In this document: piece after piece, positions 37,832 through 47,685 of the stretch
Numbering within the stretch: position 1 is the first letter of the stretch
How the letters are laid out: each line of letters begins with the position of its first letter
Source of the DNA: an uncultured Chlorobiaceae bacterium
GTDB lineage: Bacteria; Bacteroidota; Chlorobiia; Chlorobiales; Chlorobiaceae
Reading direction: 5' to 3'
DNA length: 64,000 nucleotides
Assembly (NCBI GenBank): GCA_903820085.1
Contig: CAIJGA010000034.1
Span: 1-64,000, forward strand
The notes under the pieces: model-generated
Seen by the model: the letters and a program-made list of their open reading frames with translations, nothing else
What the model was told of the DNA's origin: nothing
Databases searched by the model: none
Program-made: the position numbers and the translations under genes

Positions 37832-38377
37832 TTACGGCAGAAGAACGGCGCATGAAATAACCGTTGTCCACAGACCATTCTCACCCTCTGCTGTCGCAGT
37901 GATGTTGTATGAATTGATGATCTTGTGGCTCATTTTATAAATACCTTCACGTTCATCCCAATCCTTGTTGGGATCAAACTCAATACCGAGTGTGGTTGCA
38001 AGCATGGTTGCAGCCAGATCTTCAGCATATTCGCCGGACTGTTCTGCGGACTCCCCATAAGGATGGTGTTCCGACAGATAGCCATACTGCGTATCGTCAG
38101 CAGGAATGGCGACGCCAACCGATGCAGCAATAAGGCGGTTGAACTCATTGGTTGAATTGCGAGCCATGACCGCAAAGGTTATCTGCCCGGGAGAGAGCAG
38201 TTTTATGCCATCTTCAACGCTGATGCGCTCACAATGGGGAGGAAAAATACTTGAAACCGTAACCAGATTGCATTTCTCGATTTTAGCCTCTCTCAGGGCA
38301 AGCTCGAATGATGAGAGATATTCCTTGTGGCGTCCAACACCTTTGGTGAAAAATACTTTCGATGGAACAAATGACAA
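37832..38377 (-). CDS. pdaD: pyruvoyl-dependent arginine decarboxylase
   Basis: A 181-residue proenzyme using a TTG start at 38377, supported by AAGGGAG eight bases upstream. The autocleavage site is Ser42-Ser43 in [10 protein letters not shown]; cleavage there generates the pyruvoyl cofactor on the larger subunit. Other family segments include [15 protein letters not shown]-like [15 protein letters not shown] and [17 protein letters not shown]. It converts arginine to agmatine, the first step of polyamine synthesis. A broken 5' fragment of a second copy is at 30302-30390. Confidence 0.92.
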   Translation of the reverse strand: MSFVPSKVFFTKGVGRHKEYLSSFELALREAKIEKCNLVTVSSIFPPHCERISVEDGIKLLSPGQITFAVMARNSTNEFNRLIAASVGVAIPADDTQYGYLSEHHPYGESAEQSGEYAEDLAATMLATTLGIEFDPNKDWDEREGIYKMSHKIINSYNITATAEGENGLWTTVISCAVLLP

Positions 38378-38636
38378 TGCCGTGCTCCCTTGATAATTTC
38401 ATTATTTTTACAAACGCTTACAGAAATTTGTAAAAAAAAAAATTCATAATCTAAAGCTTTATTTCAATAACCGCTGTAATTATGCGGTGTCGTCCAATCG
38501 GGAGTAAAAATTTGATTATCAAAACGAACTCTATGCGTGTTTCTCAATAAAAAGAATTCAAACACGAATTTTTTCTTCCAATAACTGCAACGATTATACT
38601 TTACTGCTCAATCAGGAGGGAAGTTGATTGTTTATT

Positions 38637-40718
38637 TCACGGTGACATGACGTTTTTTTTCTGATCCAATCTGGTTAAAAAAAGCGTCTGACTGTTAACT
38701 TTCGGGTCCTCATTATTGATCTTCGAGTACGAAGCCTCAGCACTCATCTCCCAAGCCTTGACATTATCGCTCAGAATCAGATCAAGATGTGTTTTGACAA
38801 TCCTGATTATCGCTTTATCAAACACTGGAAAAAGGGTCTCCACCCGATCATCGAGGTTTCGCGGCATGATATCGGCACTTCCAAGATAGAGTTCATCCTT
38901 TCCTCCATTATGGAAGTAGTAAGCTCTGCTGTGCTCCAAAAAACGACCGATAACACTGATGACCCTGATATGTTCACTGATTCCAGGAATACCTGGCTTC
39001 AGACAGCATATCCCGCGAATGATAAGATCAATCTTCACCCCTTCGCAGGATGCCCTGTAGAGAGCCCGAATGGTTTGGGCATCCACCAGGGAATTCATTT
39101 TCATAACGATTCTCCCCTTCATCTCCTTTCGGCTCCACTCGACCTCCCTTTCAATCATCTCAATAATCCTTTTGCGGGTATTGATCGGCGAGACAAGAAG
39201 CTTTCTGTACTCCGTATGTTTTGAATAGCCCGTCAACGCATTGAAAAGTTCTGCAACATCATTGGCAAGCTGTTCGTTGGCAGTAAACAAGCTGTAATCA
39301 GTGTAAATCTTGCCGGTTGCCGGATTGTAGTTACCGGTACCAAGATGCAGATACCGTTTGAGCTTTTTTTGTTCACGACGCACAATCAGGGTAAGCTTTG
39401 CGTGGGTTTTCAGACCCGGCAGACCATAGGCTACGTGCGCCCCGACATCCTCAAGTGCCCGTGCCCAGATAATATTGTTTCCTTCGTCAAATCTTGCCTT
39501 GAGTTCAACCAGAACGGCAACCTGTTTGCCTGCTTCAGCAGCCATCATCAAGGCTTTGACTATAGGAGAGTTGCTGCCAACCCTGTAGAGCGTCTGCTTT
39601 ATCGAAAGCACATCCGGATCAAGAGCGGCCTGGCTGATAAAATCGACAACAGGCTGAAAAGAGTCGTAAGGATGGTAGAGTAACCGATCTTTGACTCTTA
39701 TAGCACTGAAAATATCGGTATCGAACTGCTCCTCGAAAGGCTTGAAGGGCACACATGGCTCATCCTTCAAATCAGATCGATCAATTTTCAAGAGCTCGAT
39801 GAGAGAACCCAATCCAAAAGCCCCATCTATTTCATAGACGTTTCTTTCGGCAACACCAAGATTTTTCATGAGTAGTTTTCTCACCGACACCGGCATGGCG
39901 GTAGTAATGTCAAGACGGACAACCTTTCCGTAACGGCGTGAGCGAATTCCCTTTTCAATAGTCTTGAGCAAATCTCCTGCTTCATCCTCCTCGATTTCAA
40001 CATCAGCATCTCGGATCAATCTGAAAAGATGCGCCCTGGTGATCCTCATTTTGGGAAACAACTGAGCCAGATTATTTTCAACCAGATCTTCGAGCCAGAT
40101 AAAGCGGATGATCCCGTCATTATCATCAAAACCTCTGATTTCATCAAGCCGAAGCAGTCGCGGGAGAATGCCTGGAACTTTGACACGGGCAAACTTCAGT
40201 TCACTACGTTCATCGTCAGCTATTTCTATGGCGAGGTTCAACGAAAGGTTCGACATAAAAGGAAACGGATGACCGGTATCGAACGCCAGCGGGGTCAATA
40301 CCGGATAGATCTCCTTGCGAAAATAGAGGCTCAGGGCTTTTTGATGCTTTGCAGATAAATCTGAAACCCGAACAAACTCAACGCCCTCCAACTTAAGTGC
40401 AGGCACCAGGTCAAGATAAAAACACTTGTTCCGCTGACTAAGCTGCAGCAAGACCATCGTTCTGATTTTTTCAAGCTGCTCGGAAGGGGTATGGCCATCA
40501 ATAGTCCGATCCACGATCCCTGCTTCAAACTGATCTTCAATACCGGCAACCCGAATCATGAAATATTCATCAAGGTTTGAACTGAAAATCGAGATGAATT
40601 TTACTCTTTCCAAAAGCGGATGAGCCTGTGTATCGAGGGCTTCTTCGAGCACACGCTGATTGAAACAGAGCCAACTCAACTCCCTGTTGACATAATGGGA
40701 GGTATCAGTAAAACACAT
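38637..40718 (-). CDS. ppk: polyphosphate kinase 1
   Basis: A 693-residue PPK1 of normal size, read from ATG 40718 rather than the TTG codons just upstream. The phosphorylated histidine is in [14 protein letters not shown], and the second active-site histidine is in [36 protein letters not shown] and the N-terminal [19 protein letters not shown] are diagnostic. It makes polyphosphate from ATP at or near the inner membrane. It lies 53 bp after a phoU gene on the same strand, which links phosphate signalling to storage. Confidence 0.96.
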   Translation of the reverse strand: MCFTDTSHYVNRELSWLCFNQRVLEEALDTQAHPLLERVKFISIFSSNLDEYFMIRVAGIEDQFEAGIVDRTIDGHTPSEQLEKIRTMVLLQLSQRNKCFYLDLVPALKLEGVEFVRVSDLSAKHQKALSLYFRKEIYPVLTPLAFDTGHPFPFMSNLSLNLAIEIADDERSELKFARVKVPGILPRLLRLDEIRGFDDNDGIIRFIWLEDLVENNLAQLFPKMRITRAHLFRLIRDADVEIEEDEAGDLLKTIEKGIRSRRYGKVVRLDITTAMPVSVRKLLMKNLGVAERNVYEIDGAFGLGSLIELLKIDRSDLKDEPCVPFKPFEEQFDTDIFSAIRVKDRLLYHPYDSFQPVVDFISQAALDPDVLSIKQTLYRVGSNSPIVKALMMAAEAGKQVAVLVELKARFDEGNNIIWARALEDVGAHVAYGLPGLKTHAKLTLIVRREQKKLKRYLHLGTGNYNPATGKIYTDYSLFTANEQLANDVAELFNALTGYSKHTEYRKLLVSPINTRKRIIEMIEREVEWSRKEMKGRIVMKMNSLVDAQTIRALYRASCEGVKIDLIIRGICCLKPGIPGISEHIRVISVIGRFLEHSRAYYFHNGGKDELYLGSADIMPRNLDDRVETLFPVFDKAIIRIVKTHLDLILSDNVKAWEMSAEASYSKINNEDPKVNSQTLFLTRLDQKKNVMSP

Positions 40719-40771
40719 CAACAACAATATTTATGGTTTAACCCTGACGGTATAGAAAAATTATCCGGCAG

Positions 40772-41458
40772 TCACTTCCTTGAAAAGTCTATAAGATTTT
40801 CATAGGACCATTCGCTATGCCGCACAATTTCTCCAGTTACAAGAAAAATAACATCATTGGCTATACGACTTGCGTGATCAGCTATACGTTCGATATATCT
40901 CGATATACTTAAAGCCGCTATAAGCTCATTACTATCCGAATCCGGATTTTTCATGAGCAAGGCAACCCTGTTGAATACCTTCCGGTGTATGGCATCAATT
41001 AGTTCATCCATAACACCTATTCGGCCGGCAAGAAAGCGATCTGCAGCAACAAATGCCGCAATAGACTGTTTAACCATTTCGCCGGCTTGTATCCCCATAT
41101 TATCGAATTCAAGCAACTCAAGCATTTCAGGGGTGATTTCCGCAATACGCTCAATAAGGTGAACCGCCAGATCGCCGATACGCTCAAGATGATCATTGAT
41201 CTTTATGATGGTAACAATAGTGCGCAGGTCTCTTGCTACAGGCTGCTGGAGAGCAAGAAATGCCAGACATCGCTCTTCGAGATTGATCTCGGCCACGTCA
41301 ATTTCACTGTCAACTATCCTGATCTGCCGCGCACTCTGTTCGTCCTGATGTTTCACCGCATGAAGAGCATTGAATAAATTACCTATTACCTTGTCAGAGA
41401 GTTGAACAAGTACCTGTGAGAGTTCTTTGATAAGCTCATGGACTGGACGTTCTGCCAT
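40772..41458 (-). CDS. phoU: second PhoU protein
   Basis: A 228-residue PhoU nearly collinear with the one at 18718, from the identical RPVHELIKELSQVLVQLSDKV to RIADHASRIANDVIFLVTGEIVRH. The metal-cluster residues of both three-helix repeats are kept. The DNA just upstream retains the last codons of a pstB gene, so this copy arose by duplication of the pstB-phoU junction. It heads an apparent phoU-ppk operon, and a candidate Pho box lies about 190 bp upstream. It may tune polyphosphate synthesis separately from Pst signalling. Confidence 0.95.
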   Translation of the reverse strand: MAERPVHELIKELSQVLVQLSDKVIGNLFNALHAVKHQDEQSARQIRIVDSEIDVAEINLEERCLAFLALQQPVARDLRTIVTIIKINDHLERIGDLAVHLIERIAEITPEMLELLEFDNMGIQAGEMVKQSIAAFVAADRFLAGRIGVMDELIDAIHRKVFNRVALLMKNPDSDSNELIAALSISRYIERIADHASRIANDVIFLVTGEIVRHSEWSYENLIDFSRK

Positions 41459-41962
41459 AATCGTGTAATGGTTTCGTTAGCTGAATCTTCTGACAATTGC
41501 ACAACAATCCATTTTCGACCATAACACCAAATACCGAAATATATTTTATCTTTCAGGCAATCAACAAATTACCTGCCTGCAAAACTCCCTGTTTAATTAA
41601 AAATTAACGTAAACAATCTATAGGCTTTGATGTTGGAAAGCAACAAATCCATGTTACAAGTTTGAAAACAAATCCAAGGTACTGGCGAAAAGATGGTCTG
41701 AAAAAAGCAGGTTTAATTTTAAAAATAAAATTTTTAGACTAAAGATAAACTGTTTATATAAATCAACTTAAATTGCAATACGTTAGCCGTTTTATTTGCA
41801 GAAACAACTTTCAATAAAATAAACGTCTTTATTAATAAATCTTCTGACTCTCTTTAGGATTTCCTGAAAAAAGGCACCTGATTGGATATTTTTTTAATTT
41901 GAGTTATATAGCAGTACTGATTATGCTTTTCATATCTATCATTTATTTCCAAAGATTAAAAA
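41459..41962. other. intergenic region between phoU-ppk and the repeat-protein gene
   Basis: Positions 41472-41494 repeat the pstB-phoU junction (TTTCGTTAGCTGAATCTTC is identical at 19391-19409). A candidate Pho box follows at 41652-41668. The rest is AT-rich and must hold divergent promoters; no gene is seen. Confidence 0.6.
41652..41668 (+). promoter_or_regulatory. candidate Pho-box half-sites upstream of phoU-ppk
   Basis: TGTTAC at 41652-41657 and TGAAAA at 41663-41668 are spaced 11 bp. The sequence TGTTACAAGTTTGAAA differs at only one position from that upstream of pstC (TGTTACAAGTATGAAA). It reads opposite to the gene. Confidence 0.45.
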
Positions 41963-43126
41963 ATGACTGCAAACGTAACAAAAATAACATTCGGCGATAT
42001 TATGGGCAATCTTGACGGGAAAGGCGATATAGATTGTTCAAATATGGGACTAACCTCACTTGAGGGTTGTCCCGGAATAGTAGCAGGGAATTTCAATTGT
42101 TCAGGAAACCATCTGACCACACTTGAGGGCGGCCCTCACAACATTGGTGGTGATTTTTCTTGCTCAAATAACCAGTTGACAACACTCGAAGGTGGCCCTG
42201 ATGAAGTTCTATTGGATTTCGATTGTTCGCACAATCAACTGACCTCACTCGAAGGAGCTCCAAAAAAGGTGAACGGTAATTTCGACTGTGCAGGAAACCA
42301 GCTCACGACACTCCATGGTTATCTAAAAAAAGTTGGCGGTGATTTTTCGTGCTCAGATAACCTGTTGACGTCACTCAAAGGAGCACCTCGTAAAGTTGGC
42401 GGTGATTTTTCCTGTTCGGATAACCAGTTGACAACTCTTGAGGGCGCTCCTCAAGCCGTTGGTGATTTTGACTGCTCACACAATCATTTGACATCACTCG
42501 ATGGAAGCCCGGATGAAGCTCATGGGGATTTCGATTGCTCGCACAATCAACTGACCTCACTCACAGGAGCTCCCATTTTTATTATTGGCAACTTTTTTTG
42601 TGTAGGAAACCCGCTGAAATCCCTCAAGGGTGGGCCGAATTTTGTTTATGGCAACTTTGACTGTTCAAACCATAAGCTTGTTTCGCTTAAGGGTGCACCA
42701 AAAGAAGTTGAGGGAAATTTCAATTGCTCAGGGAACCAACTGACCTCACTTGCAGGTACGCCTCAGTATGTTCAGGATTTTGATTGTTCCGGCAATCAGT
42801 TGATAACGCTCGAAGGCGCACCTCAAAAAGTCAGTGGGAATTTCTCTTGTTCAGATAACCGGTTGACGTCGCTCAAAGGTGCCACCAAAAAGGTCAAAGG
42901 TTATTTTAATTGTTCGCATAACCAGTTAACCTCTCTTGATTGGGCGCCTAAAAAAGTCAAGGGGGATTTTGATTGTTCAGAAAACCAGCTCACTTCTCTC
43001 AATGGTACGATCAAGAAGGTTGGCGGCGATTTTATTTGCGGAGGTAATGCTGCCGCCTTCAATGAAGAACAAGCTCGGACAGCATGTTCAATCAAAGGGA
43101 ATTATATCAACAGAGCAAATCAATAG
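41963..43126 (+). CDS. Cys-Ser-Asn leucine-rich repeat protein
   Basis: A 387-residue paralogue of the protein at 36662, with about 17 repeats of the form GDFDCSHNQLTSLEGAP. The N-terminus (KITFGDIMGNLDGKGDIDCSNMGLTSLEGCP) and C-terminal cap (EEQARTACSIKGN) match the other copy, so both termini are conserved while the number of central repeats varies. There is no signal peptide. It is divergent from phoU-ppk and terminated by a long palindrome. The function is unknown. Confidence 0.8.
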   Translation: MTANVTKITFGDIMGNLDGKGDIDCSNMGLTSLEGCPGIVAGNFNCSGNHLTTLEGGPHNIGGDFSCSNNQLTTLEGGPDEVLLDFDCSHNQLTSLEGAPKKVNGNFDCAGNQLTTLHGYLKKVGGDFSCSDNLLTSLKGAPRKVGGDFSCSDNQLTTLEGAPQAVGDFDCSHNHLTSLDGSPDEAHGDFDCSHNQLTSLTGAPIFIIGNFFCVGNPLKSLKGGPNFVYGNFDCSNHKLVSLKGAPKEVEGNFNCSGNQLTSLAGTPQYVQDFDCSGNQLITLEGAPQKVSGNFSCSDNRLTSLKGATKKVKGYFNCSHNQLTSLDWAPKKVKGDFDCSENQLTSLNGTIKKVGGDFICGGNAAAFNEEQARTACSIKGNYINRANQ

Positions 43127-43186
43127 CCTCGAAATGATCTTCGTCACAAGGCAGGTCTCAAGTTCAGTCGGCCCGGTGAAGCAGCT

Positions 43187-43241
43187 TTAACCAATGCGAA
43201 AAGGCCATTCCCTGAAAGAATGGCCTTTTCGCATTGGTTAA
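43187..43241. terminator. 24-bp perfect palindrome, bidirectional terminator
   Basis: Positions 43187-43210 pair perfectly with 43218-43241 across a 7-nt loop. The inner stem carries A and T runs so it can end transcripts from both sides. It lies between the repeat-protein gene and the convergent DUF2934 gene. Confidence 0.85.
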
Positions 43242-43256
43242 GTGGCAATGCAGACT

Positions 43257-43412
43257 TCAGTTGTCAAGCGACTCTTCCGCTTCCAGCCAATCTTCAACAT
43301 CAGATCCATGGTTCTCACCTTTCTCTTTCCAGAGATAGTAGGCCGTAAGCTTGATCTCTTCCTCACGCCATTCCGGATTCGTTACCATTGTTTCATCGGT
43401 ATTGTTTGTCAT
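43257..43412 (-). CDS. DUF2934 small protein
   Basis: A 51-residue protein starting MTNNTDETMVTNPEW and containing EEEIKLTAYYLWKEKGENHGSDVEDWLEAE. This is the DUF2934 pattern (hydrophobic residue-x-x-A-x-x-x-W, Gly-rich turn, DWxxAE). The ending is SLDN. The role of these small helical proteins is unknown. A disrupted relative fused to another remnant lies at 27237-27461. Confidence 0.7.
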   Translation of the reverse strand: MTNNTDETMVTNPEWREEEIKLTAYYLWKEKGENHGSDVEDWLEAEESLDN

Positions 43413-43553
43413 GAGAGTTATTGTTTGAGGTTAGGGGTAATCATCTTAAGGAGGTCATCGTGCGCATAAAAAACGGCTCGACAAGCGCATCTCTACTTCT
43501 TTTTTACTACAGCAAAGTCTACCGATTTCTGACAGACCGGACAAGAGTGACAT

Positions 43554-43570
43554 TGTTACAATGATGAAAA
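43554..43570 (+). promoter_or_regulatory. candidate Pho-box half-sites upstream of the CHAD gene
   Basis: TGTTAC at 43554-43559 and TGAAAA at 43565-43570 are spaced 11 bp, in the same orientation as the gene and about 180 bp upstream of its start. Confidence 0.4.
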
Positions 43571-43748
43571 TTTCTCGGCGTATTTTCGTGAACAGTTTAA
43601 ACAAAAGAAATATACAATGGATTGATAAATCACTTGAATGGGTTTCGGGAATAGCCTTGATTGATATATTTTACGTAGACTATTTTATTGTTGATAACGC
43701 CTGAATTTGCCGTCAGTAGGGTTTTTATATTTTAACGGAAGACACAGG

Positions 43749-45323
43749 ATGCTCTCCACACCGAAAACGGTATACCTCAAATTGATTCAGGCTGCATGCA
43801 ATGAGTCACTGCCTGAACAAATTCTTTCTTCCGGATGGCAACTCAAGGCCAGTTCATCATGGATAGAACGTCGTGAGTTTTACGATACGTTCGAGTGGCA
43901 GGCTTTTGAAAAAGAGGTTGTCATTGTAAAGAAAAAGAGAACCCTGTTTCTTGCTGATCTCAACACCGGGGACGAAAAAGCCTCACTCCCATTCCACGGA
44001 AGTCCTTGCTCTTTTTTCTCTGACACCCTTCCTTCCTGCAGTCTTAAAACAGAGCTCTCTTCATTGAGTGATATCAGGGCATTCATAAAACTCTGTTCCA
44101 TTGATGCGATCATCACGTCGTACCGCATTCTTGACGATAACGAAAAGACAATCGCCATTCTGACCTCGGAATCATTATACCTTGCCGGCAGAGAGAATCC
44201 GGAAACCTTCGCACATCTTTTTTCTCTTTCACCGTTCAAGGGATATGAAGATGATATGGAACTGATCAAGAAGTCATTATTGTGTAACGATGACAACGTT
44301 TGCAGCATCGTGGATTTCAGGGAGCTTTTTAAGCTCATCATGAATGCTGCCGGCAGGAACACTCAGGATTACTCGTCAAAAATCCAGCTTGAGCTTGATG
44401 CTAATGCTCCGGTTCATGATAGCGCGCGACGGTTGCTTCAATTCACTTTTTCCGTCATGCGTGCCAATGAGGAGGGGATTAAAAAGAACATTGATTCCGA
44501 ATTTCTGCACGACTATCGTGTCGCCATTCGCCGCACCCGTTCAATTCTCAAACAGCTCAAAGGGGTCTTTGACGCCGAGGAGAGCACCTATTATCTCAAT
44601 CTGTTCAGGGATCTGGGCAAACGAACCAATGAATTGCGTGACCGGGATGTCTATCTTCTCCGGCAGGCAACCTATTTCCACTATCTTCCCCCGTTTCTCC
44701 AGCCATCACTTAAGCTTTTTTTCAACGAGATGGCGGTATCTCGCAAGAGGCTGCACAAGCAGTTCTGCCGCTATCTTGCATCCAGTCAGTACCAGGCTTT
44801 TCTTGAAGAGTGGGATGCCTTCGCAACAGAGCAGTCAATTCCTCATCCCGAACTCTCCCCAAACGCCTCCCTCTCCACCAGGGATATGGCTTTGAATACC
44901 ATAAATAAAGCCTGGAAAAAAGTTATCCGACACGGTCGTCAAGTCAGCCACGAAACAACTGACCGCGAGCTTCATGCTCTTCGTATTGACTGCAAGAAAC
45001 TCCGCTATCTGCTTGAATTCTTCTCCTCGATCTTTCCTCAAAAATCGGTCGCTCCGGTTATCAGGCAATTGAAAGAGCTTCAGGAAAATCTCGGTGACTT
45101 TGTTGATTTTTCGGTCCAATTGCACTTTCTTCATGAACGCCTGACAGCAATAACACCCGGCAAAGAAGAAAACCTGCTTGCCGCATCAATGGGCGGGCTT
45201 ATGGCAACCCTTTTTCAAAAACAGGAAAAGGCACGCCGTACATTCCACAAAACCTTTTCGACATTTGACGACAAGAAAACCAGTCAACTGTTTCACGATC
45301 TTCTGACAAGCATTATACAATGA
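43749..45323 (+). CDS. CHAD domain protein with degenerate CYTH-like N-terminus
   Basis: A 524-residue protein starting at ATG 43749, with GGAAG upstream; the frame to 43707 has only a TTG. Residues about 1-215 resemble a decayed CYTH domain ([23 protein letters not shown]) lacking the catalytic ExExK. Residues about 225-510 are a CHAD domain, with [21 protein letters not shown] and [18 protein letters not shown] providing the conserved basic helices. CHAD proteins bind polyphosphate and, in other bacteria, locate to polyphosphate granules. The gene overlaps the following parA-type gene by 4 bp. Confidence 0.88.
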   Translation: MLSTPKTVYLKLIQAACNESLPEQILSSGWQLKASSSWIERREFYDTFEWQAFEKEVVIVKKKRTLFLADLNTGDEKASLPFHGSPCSFFSDTLPSCSLKTELSSLSDIRAFIKLCSIDAIITSYRILDDNEKTIAILTSESLYLAGRENPETFAHLFSLSPFKGYEDDMELIKKSLLCNDDNVCSIVDFRELFKLIMNAAGRNTQDYSSKIQLELDANAPVHDSARRLLQFTFSVMRANEEGIKKNIDSEFLHDYRVAIRRTRSILKQLKGVFDAEESTYYLNLFRDLGKRTNELRDRDVYLLRQATYFHYLPPFLQPSLKLFFNEMAVSRKRLHKQFCRYLASSQYQAFLEEWDAFATEQSIPHPELSPNASLSTRDMALNTINKAWKKVIRHGRQVSHETTDRELHALRIDCKKLRYLLEFFSSIFPQKSVAPVIRQLKELQENLGDFVDFSVQLHFLHERLTAITPGKEENLLAASMGGLMATLFQKQEKARRTFHKTFSTFDDKKTSQLFHDLLTSIIQ

Positions 45324-46069
45324 AAACAATAGCGCTCTACAGCATCAAGGGCGGAGTGGGCAAAACCGCTGCGGCGGTCAACCTCTCCTATCTCTCCTCC
45401 CTGCTCTCGCCGCCGACGCTGATCTGCGATCTTGACCCGCAGGGAGCAAGCTCATACTATTTCAGGATTACCGCCTCAAAAAAGTACAACAGCGACAAAT
45501 TTCTCAAGGGAAACAAAAAGATCTATCAACATATCAAGGCAACAGACTTTGAAAACCTTGACCTGCTCCCATCAGACTTTTCGTACCGGAATCTTGATAT
45601 CGAACTCTCTGAAGAGAAAAAGCCTCAGAAAAGACTCAAAAAAAATATGGCTGAGCTGAGCGAGGATTACCGGTTTGTGTTTATTGATTGTCCACCAAAC
45701 CTGACACTCCTTTCAGAAAGTGTTTTTGCTGCCTCCGACGTGGTAATGGTTCCATTGATTCCCACGACACTGTCAATTCGTACCTATATCCAGTTAAAGG
45801 ATTTTTTCGAGGCAAATAAACTTGACAGCTCAAAAATCCGGCCATTTTTCACCATGGTCGAAAAAAAGAAAAAACTGCATTGCGACATCATCGATGAATA
45901 CCGTAATGCTCCCGGGTTTCTCTCCCAGACCATCCCCTACAATTCAGAGGTTGAAAAAATGGGCATTTACCGGGCACCGCTAAACGCCGTTCTGCCAAAC
46001 TCCCTTGCATCAAAAGCCTACCGTAACCTTTGGGATGAACTTCGAGAGCACCTTGAAAGAAGCAAATAG
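45320..46069 (+). CDS. ParA/Soj-type partitioning ATPase
   Basis: A 249-residue ParA-family ATPase with the deviant Walker A KGGVGKT (Lys10 and Lys15), DLDPQGASS and [13 protein letters not shown]. Its length and lack of an N-terminal DNA-binding domain fit the small Soj/McdA class. No parB gene or parS-like cluster is nearby. Its ATGA overlap with the CHAD gene implies a shared operon and perhaps a shared cargo. ParA-type ATPases move plasmids, chromosomes, carboxysomes and other large cargo. Confidence 0.9.
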   Translation: MKTIALYSIKGGVGKTAAAVNLSYLSSLLSPPTLICDLDPQGASSYYFRITASKKYNSDKFLKGNKKIYQHIKATDFENLDLLPSDFSYRNLDIELSEEKKPQKRLKKNMAELSEDYRFVFIDCPPNLTLLSESVFAASDVVMVPLIPTTLSIRTYIQLKDFFEANKLDSSKIRPFFTMVEKKKKLHCDIIDEYRNAPGFLSQTIPYNSEVEKMGIYRAPLNAVLPNSLASKAYRNLWDELREHLERSK

Positions 46070-46121
46070 CCCTGTCGGCTGGACTCTTTGCACTCCCTTG
46101 TCAGGATTGTTGCGCCCAGTT

Positions 46122-46138
46122 TTCACAATGCTGTAACA
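46122..46138 (-). promoter_or_regulatory. candidate Pho-box half-sites upstream of alkaline phosphatase
   Basis: On the minus strand TGTTAC (46138-46133) is followed 11 bp later by TGTGAA (46127-46122). The site is 75 bp upstream of the gene start. Confidence 0.4.
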
Positions 46139-46212
46139 GTTGGCATCCGGATTAAAACCCGGGTAATGAGTATATATGTCTATTGAGCTCTAAACTATTA
46201 CCAGAGAGATTC

Positions 46213-47685
46213 ATGAAGGCATGTCGACGGAAACTTTGCGCTGTCAAAACAGTACTGAAATTAGCTCTGCTGATCATCACGGTATCAGGTGCCGCCTGTT
46301 TTTCATCAGACCAGACAATATTTGCTGCTCCGAAGGAGCCAGTCAGAGCGCCACGCTATCTCTTTCTCTTTATCGGAGATGGCATGGGGCCGGCGCAGGT
46401 ACAGCTTTCGGAAGTCCTCCTTCATGATGGGCACTCCCTTGCCATAACCGCCTTTCCTGTACTCGGTATGGCAACAACCCATTCGGCAGACCACCTGATC
46501 ACCGATTCCGGAGCCGCAGGCACCGCTCTTGCAACCGGCAGCAAAACAACCAACGGTACCATTTCCATGGCTGGAAACCACCTCGACACGCTAAAAACCA
46601 TTGCTGAAATGGCAAAAGTAAGAGGAATGAAAACCGGTATTGTAACCAGCGTTGGAATTGATGACGCAACACCCGCCTGTTTCTATGCACACAATGCGTC
46701 ACGCAGCAACCTTTACGACATTGCTCTTCAGATGGCTTCAAGCGGTTTCGACTACTTCGGCGGCGGATACTCAGCCGGAAACTTTCCGGAAAACCAGGCA
46801 AAAAGCAAAGCGTTTCGGGGTGATATTACAGCTCTCATGCAATCAGCCCGTTATGTTATTACCCATAATAAACAAGAACTTGCATCCATAAAACCGGGTA
46901 CCCACTGCTGGGCATACAGCAATTATGACAGCAAAGGAGCGCTGAATTTTGCCATGGATCGCCGTAACGGAAAGGATATGGAGCTTGCCGAATTTACCCG
47001 CGAAGGTATCCGGCTGCTCGACAACCCTAAAGGATTTTTCATGATGGTTGAAGGCGGAAAGATCGACTGGGCCTGCCATGCCAACGATGCCGCTGCAGCA
47101 GCTCGCGATGTCGAGTCATTCGATAACGCGGTAACCGAAGCCCTCGCTTTTTACCGCCGTCACCCAAAGGAAACGCTTATTGTCGTTACCGCCGATCACG
47201 AATGCGGTGGTCTCTCGCTTGGCAACACAGCAAACGGCTATGAAACCCGTTTTGACCTTCTGCGCCATCAGAACATTTCAATGCAGCGGTTCGCCGAAAA
47301 GCTCTCCACATGGAAAAAAACCGGCACGGTTACCTTCCCCATGGCGCTCGACAGTGTCAGGGTCTCTTACGGACTCAGCACCGCTCGTGCCGATGCCGCA
47401 CTTGCGCTTTCCGAAAACGATTGCAGCACGCTACAAAAAGCCTACCGGAAAACCATGAAAACCGAATCTGCCGGAACAAAGATTCCTGATACCTTTACTC
47501 CAGCCGTAACCGGGATATTGAACAGTCGGGCCGGAATCGGCTGGAGCACCAACGCCCATACTGCCGTACCGGTTCAGGTTTTTGCCATTGGCTCTGGAGC
47601 TGATGCATTCAAGGGATGTTACGACAATACCGATATCGCAAAAAAAATCATGCGGATTGCAAACCTCAAACGGCGAGTAATCTAA
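46213..47685 (+). CDS. phoA: alkaline phosphatase
   Basis: A 490-residue periplasmic enzyme read from ATG 46213, with a signal peptide ending near residue 39. The metal and catalytic motif set is complete: FIGDGMG (Asp56), the nucleophile Ser99 in TDSGAAGTALATG, MVEGGKIDWACHAND, VTADHECGG and the late SNAHTAVPVQVFAIG-like TNAHTAVPVQVFAIG. It releases phosphate from organic esters. It ends within the last 4 bp of the convergent ABC ATPase gene. The upstream candidate Pho box fits phosphate-starvation control. Confidence 0.95.
   Translation: MKACRRKLCAVKTVLKLALLIITVSGAACFSSDQTIFAAPKEPVRAPRYLFLFIGDGMGPAQVQLSEVLLHDGHSLAITAFPVLGMATTHSADHLITDSGAAGTALATGSKTTNGTISMAGNHLDTLKTIAEMAKVRGMKTGIVTSVGIDDATPACFYAHNASRSNLYDIALQMASSGFDYFGGGYSAGNFPENQAKSKAFRGDITALMQSARYVITHNKQELASIKPGTHCWAYSNYDSKGALNFAMDRRNGKDMELAEFTREGIRLLDNPKGFFMMVEGGKIDWACHANDAAAAARDVESFDNAVTEALAFYRRHPKETLIVVTADHECGGLSLGNTANGYETRFDLLRHQNISMQRFAEKLSTWKKTGTVTFPMALDSVRVSYGLSTARADAALALSENDCSTLQKAYRKTMKTESAGTKIPDTFTPAVTGILNSRAGIGWSTNAHTAVPVQVFAIGSGADAFKGCYDNTDIAKKIMRIANLKRRVI

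Noticed and set aside
41963-43126. Repeats in the Cys-Ser-Asn protein gene considered as a CRISPR-like or DNA repeat array
   Set aside because: The periodicity follows codons and encodes a leucine-rich repeat; the nucleotide copies are diverged with no unique spacers.
43449-43563. 35-codon ORF with GTG start behind AAGGAGGT near 43460
   Set aside because: The ribosome-site-like sequence is strong but the peptide has no recognisable feature, and it ends in the candidate Pho box; too weak to call as a gene.
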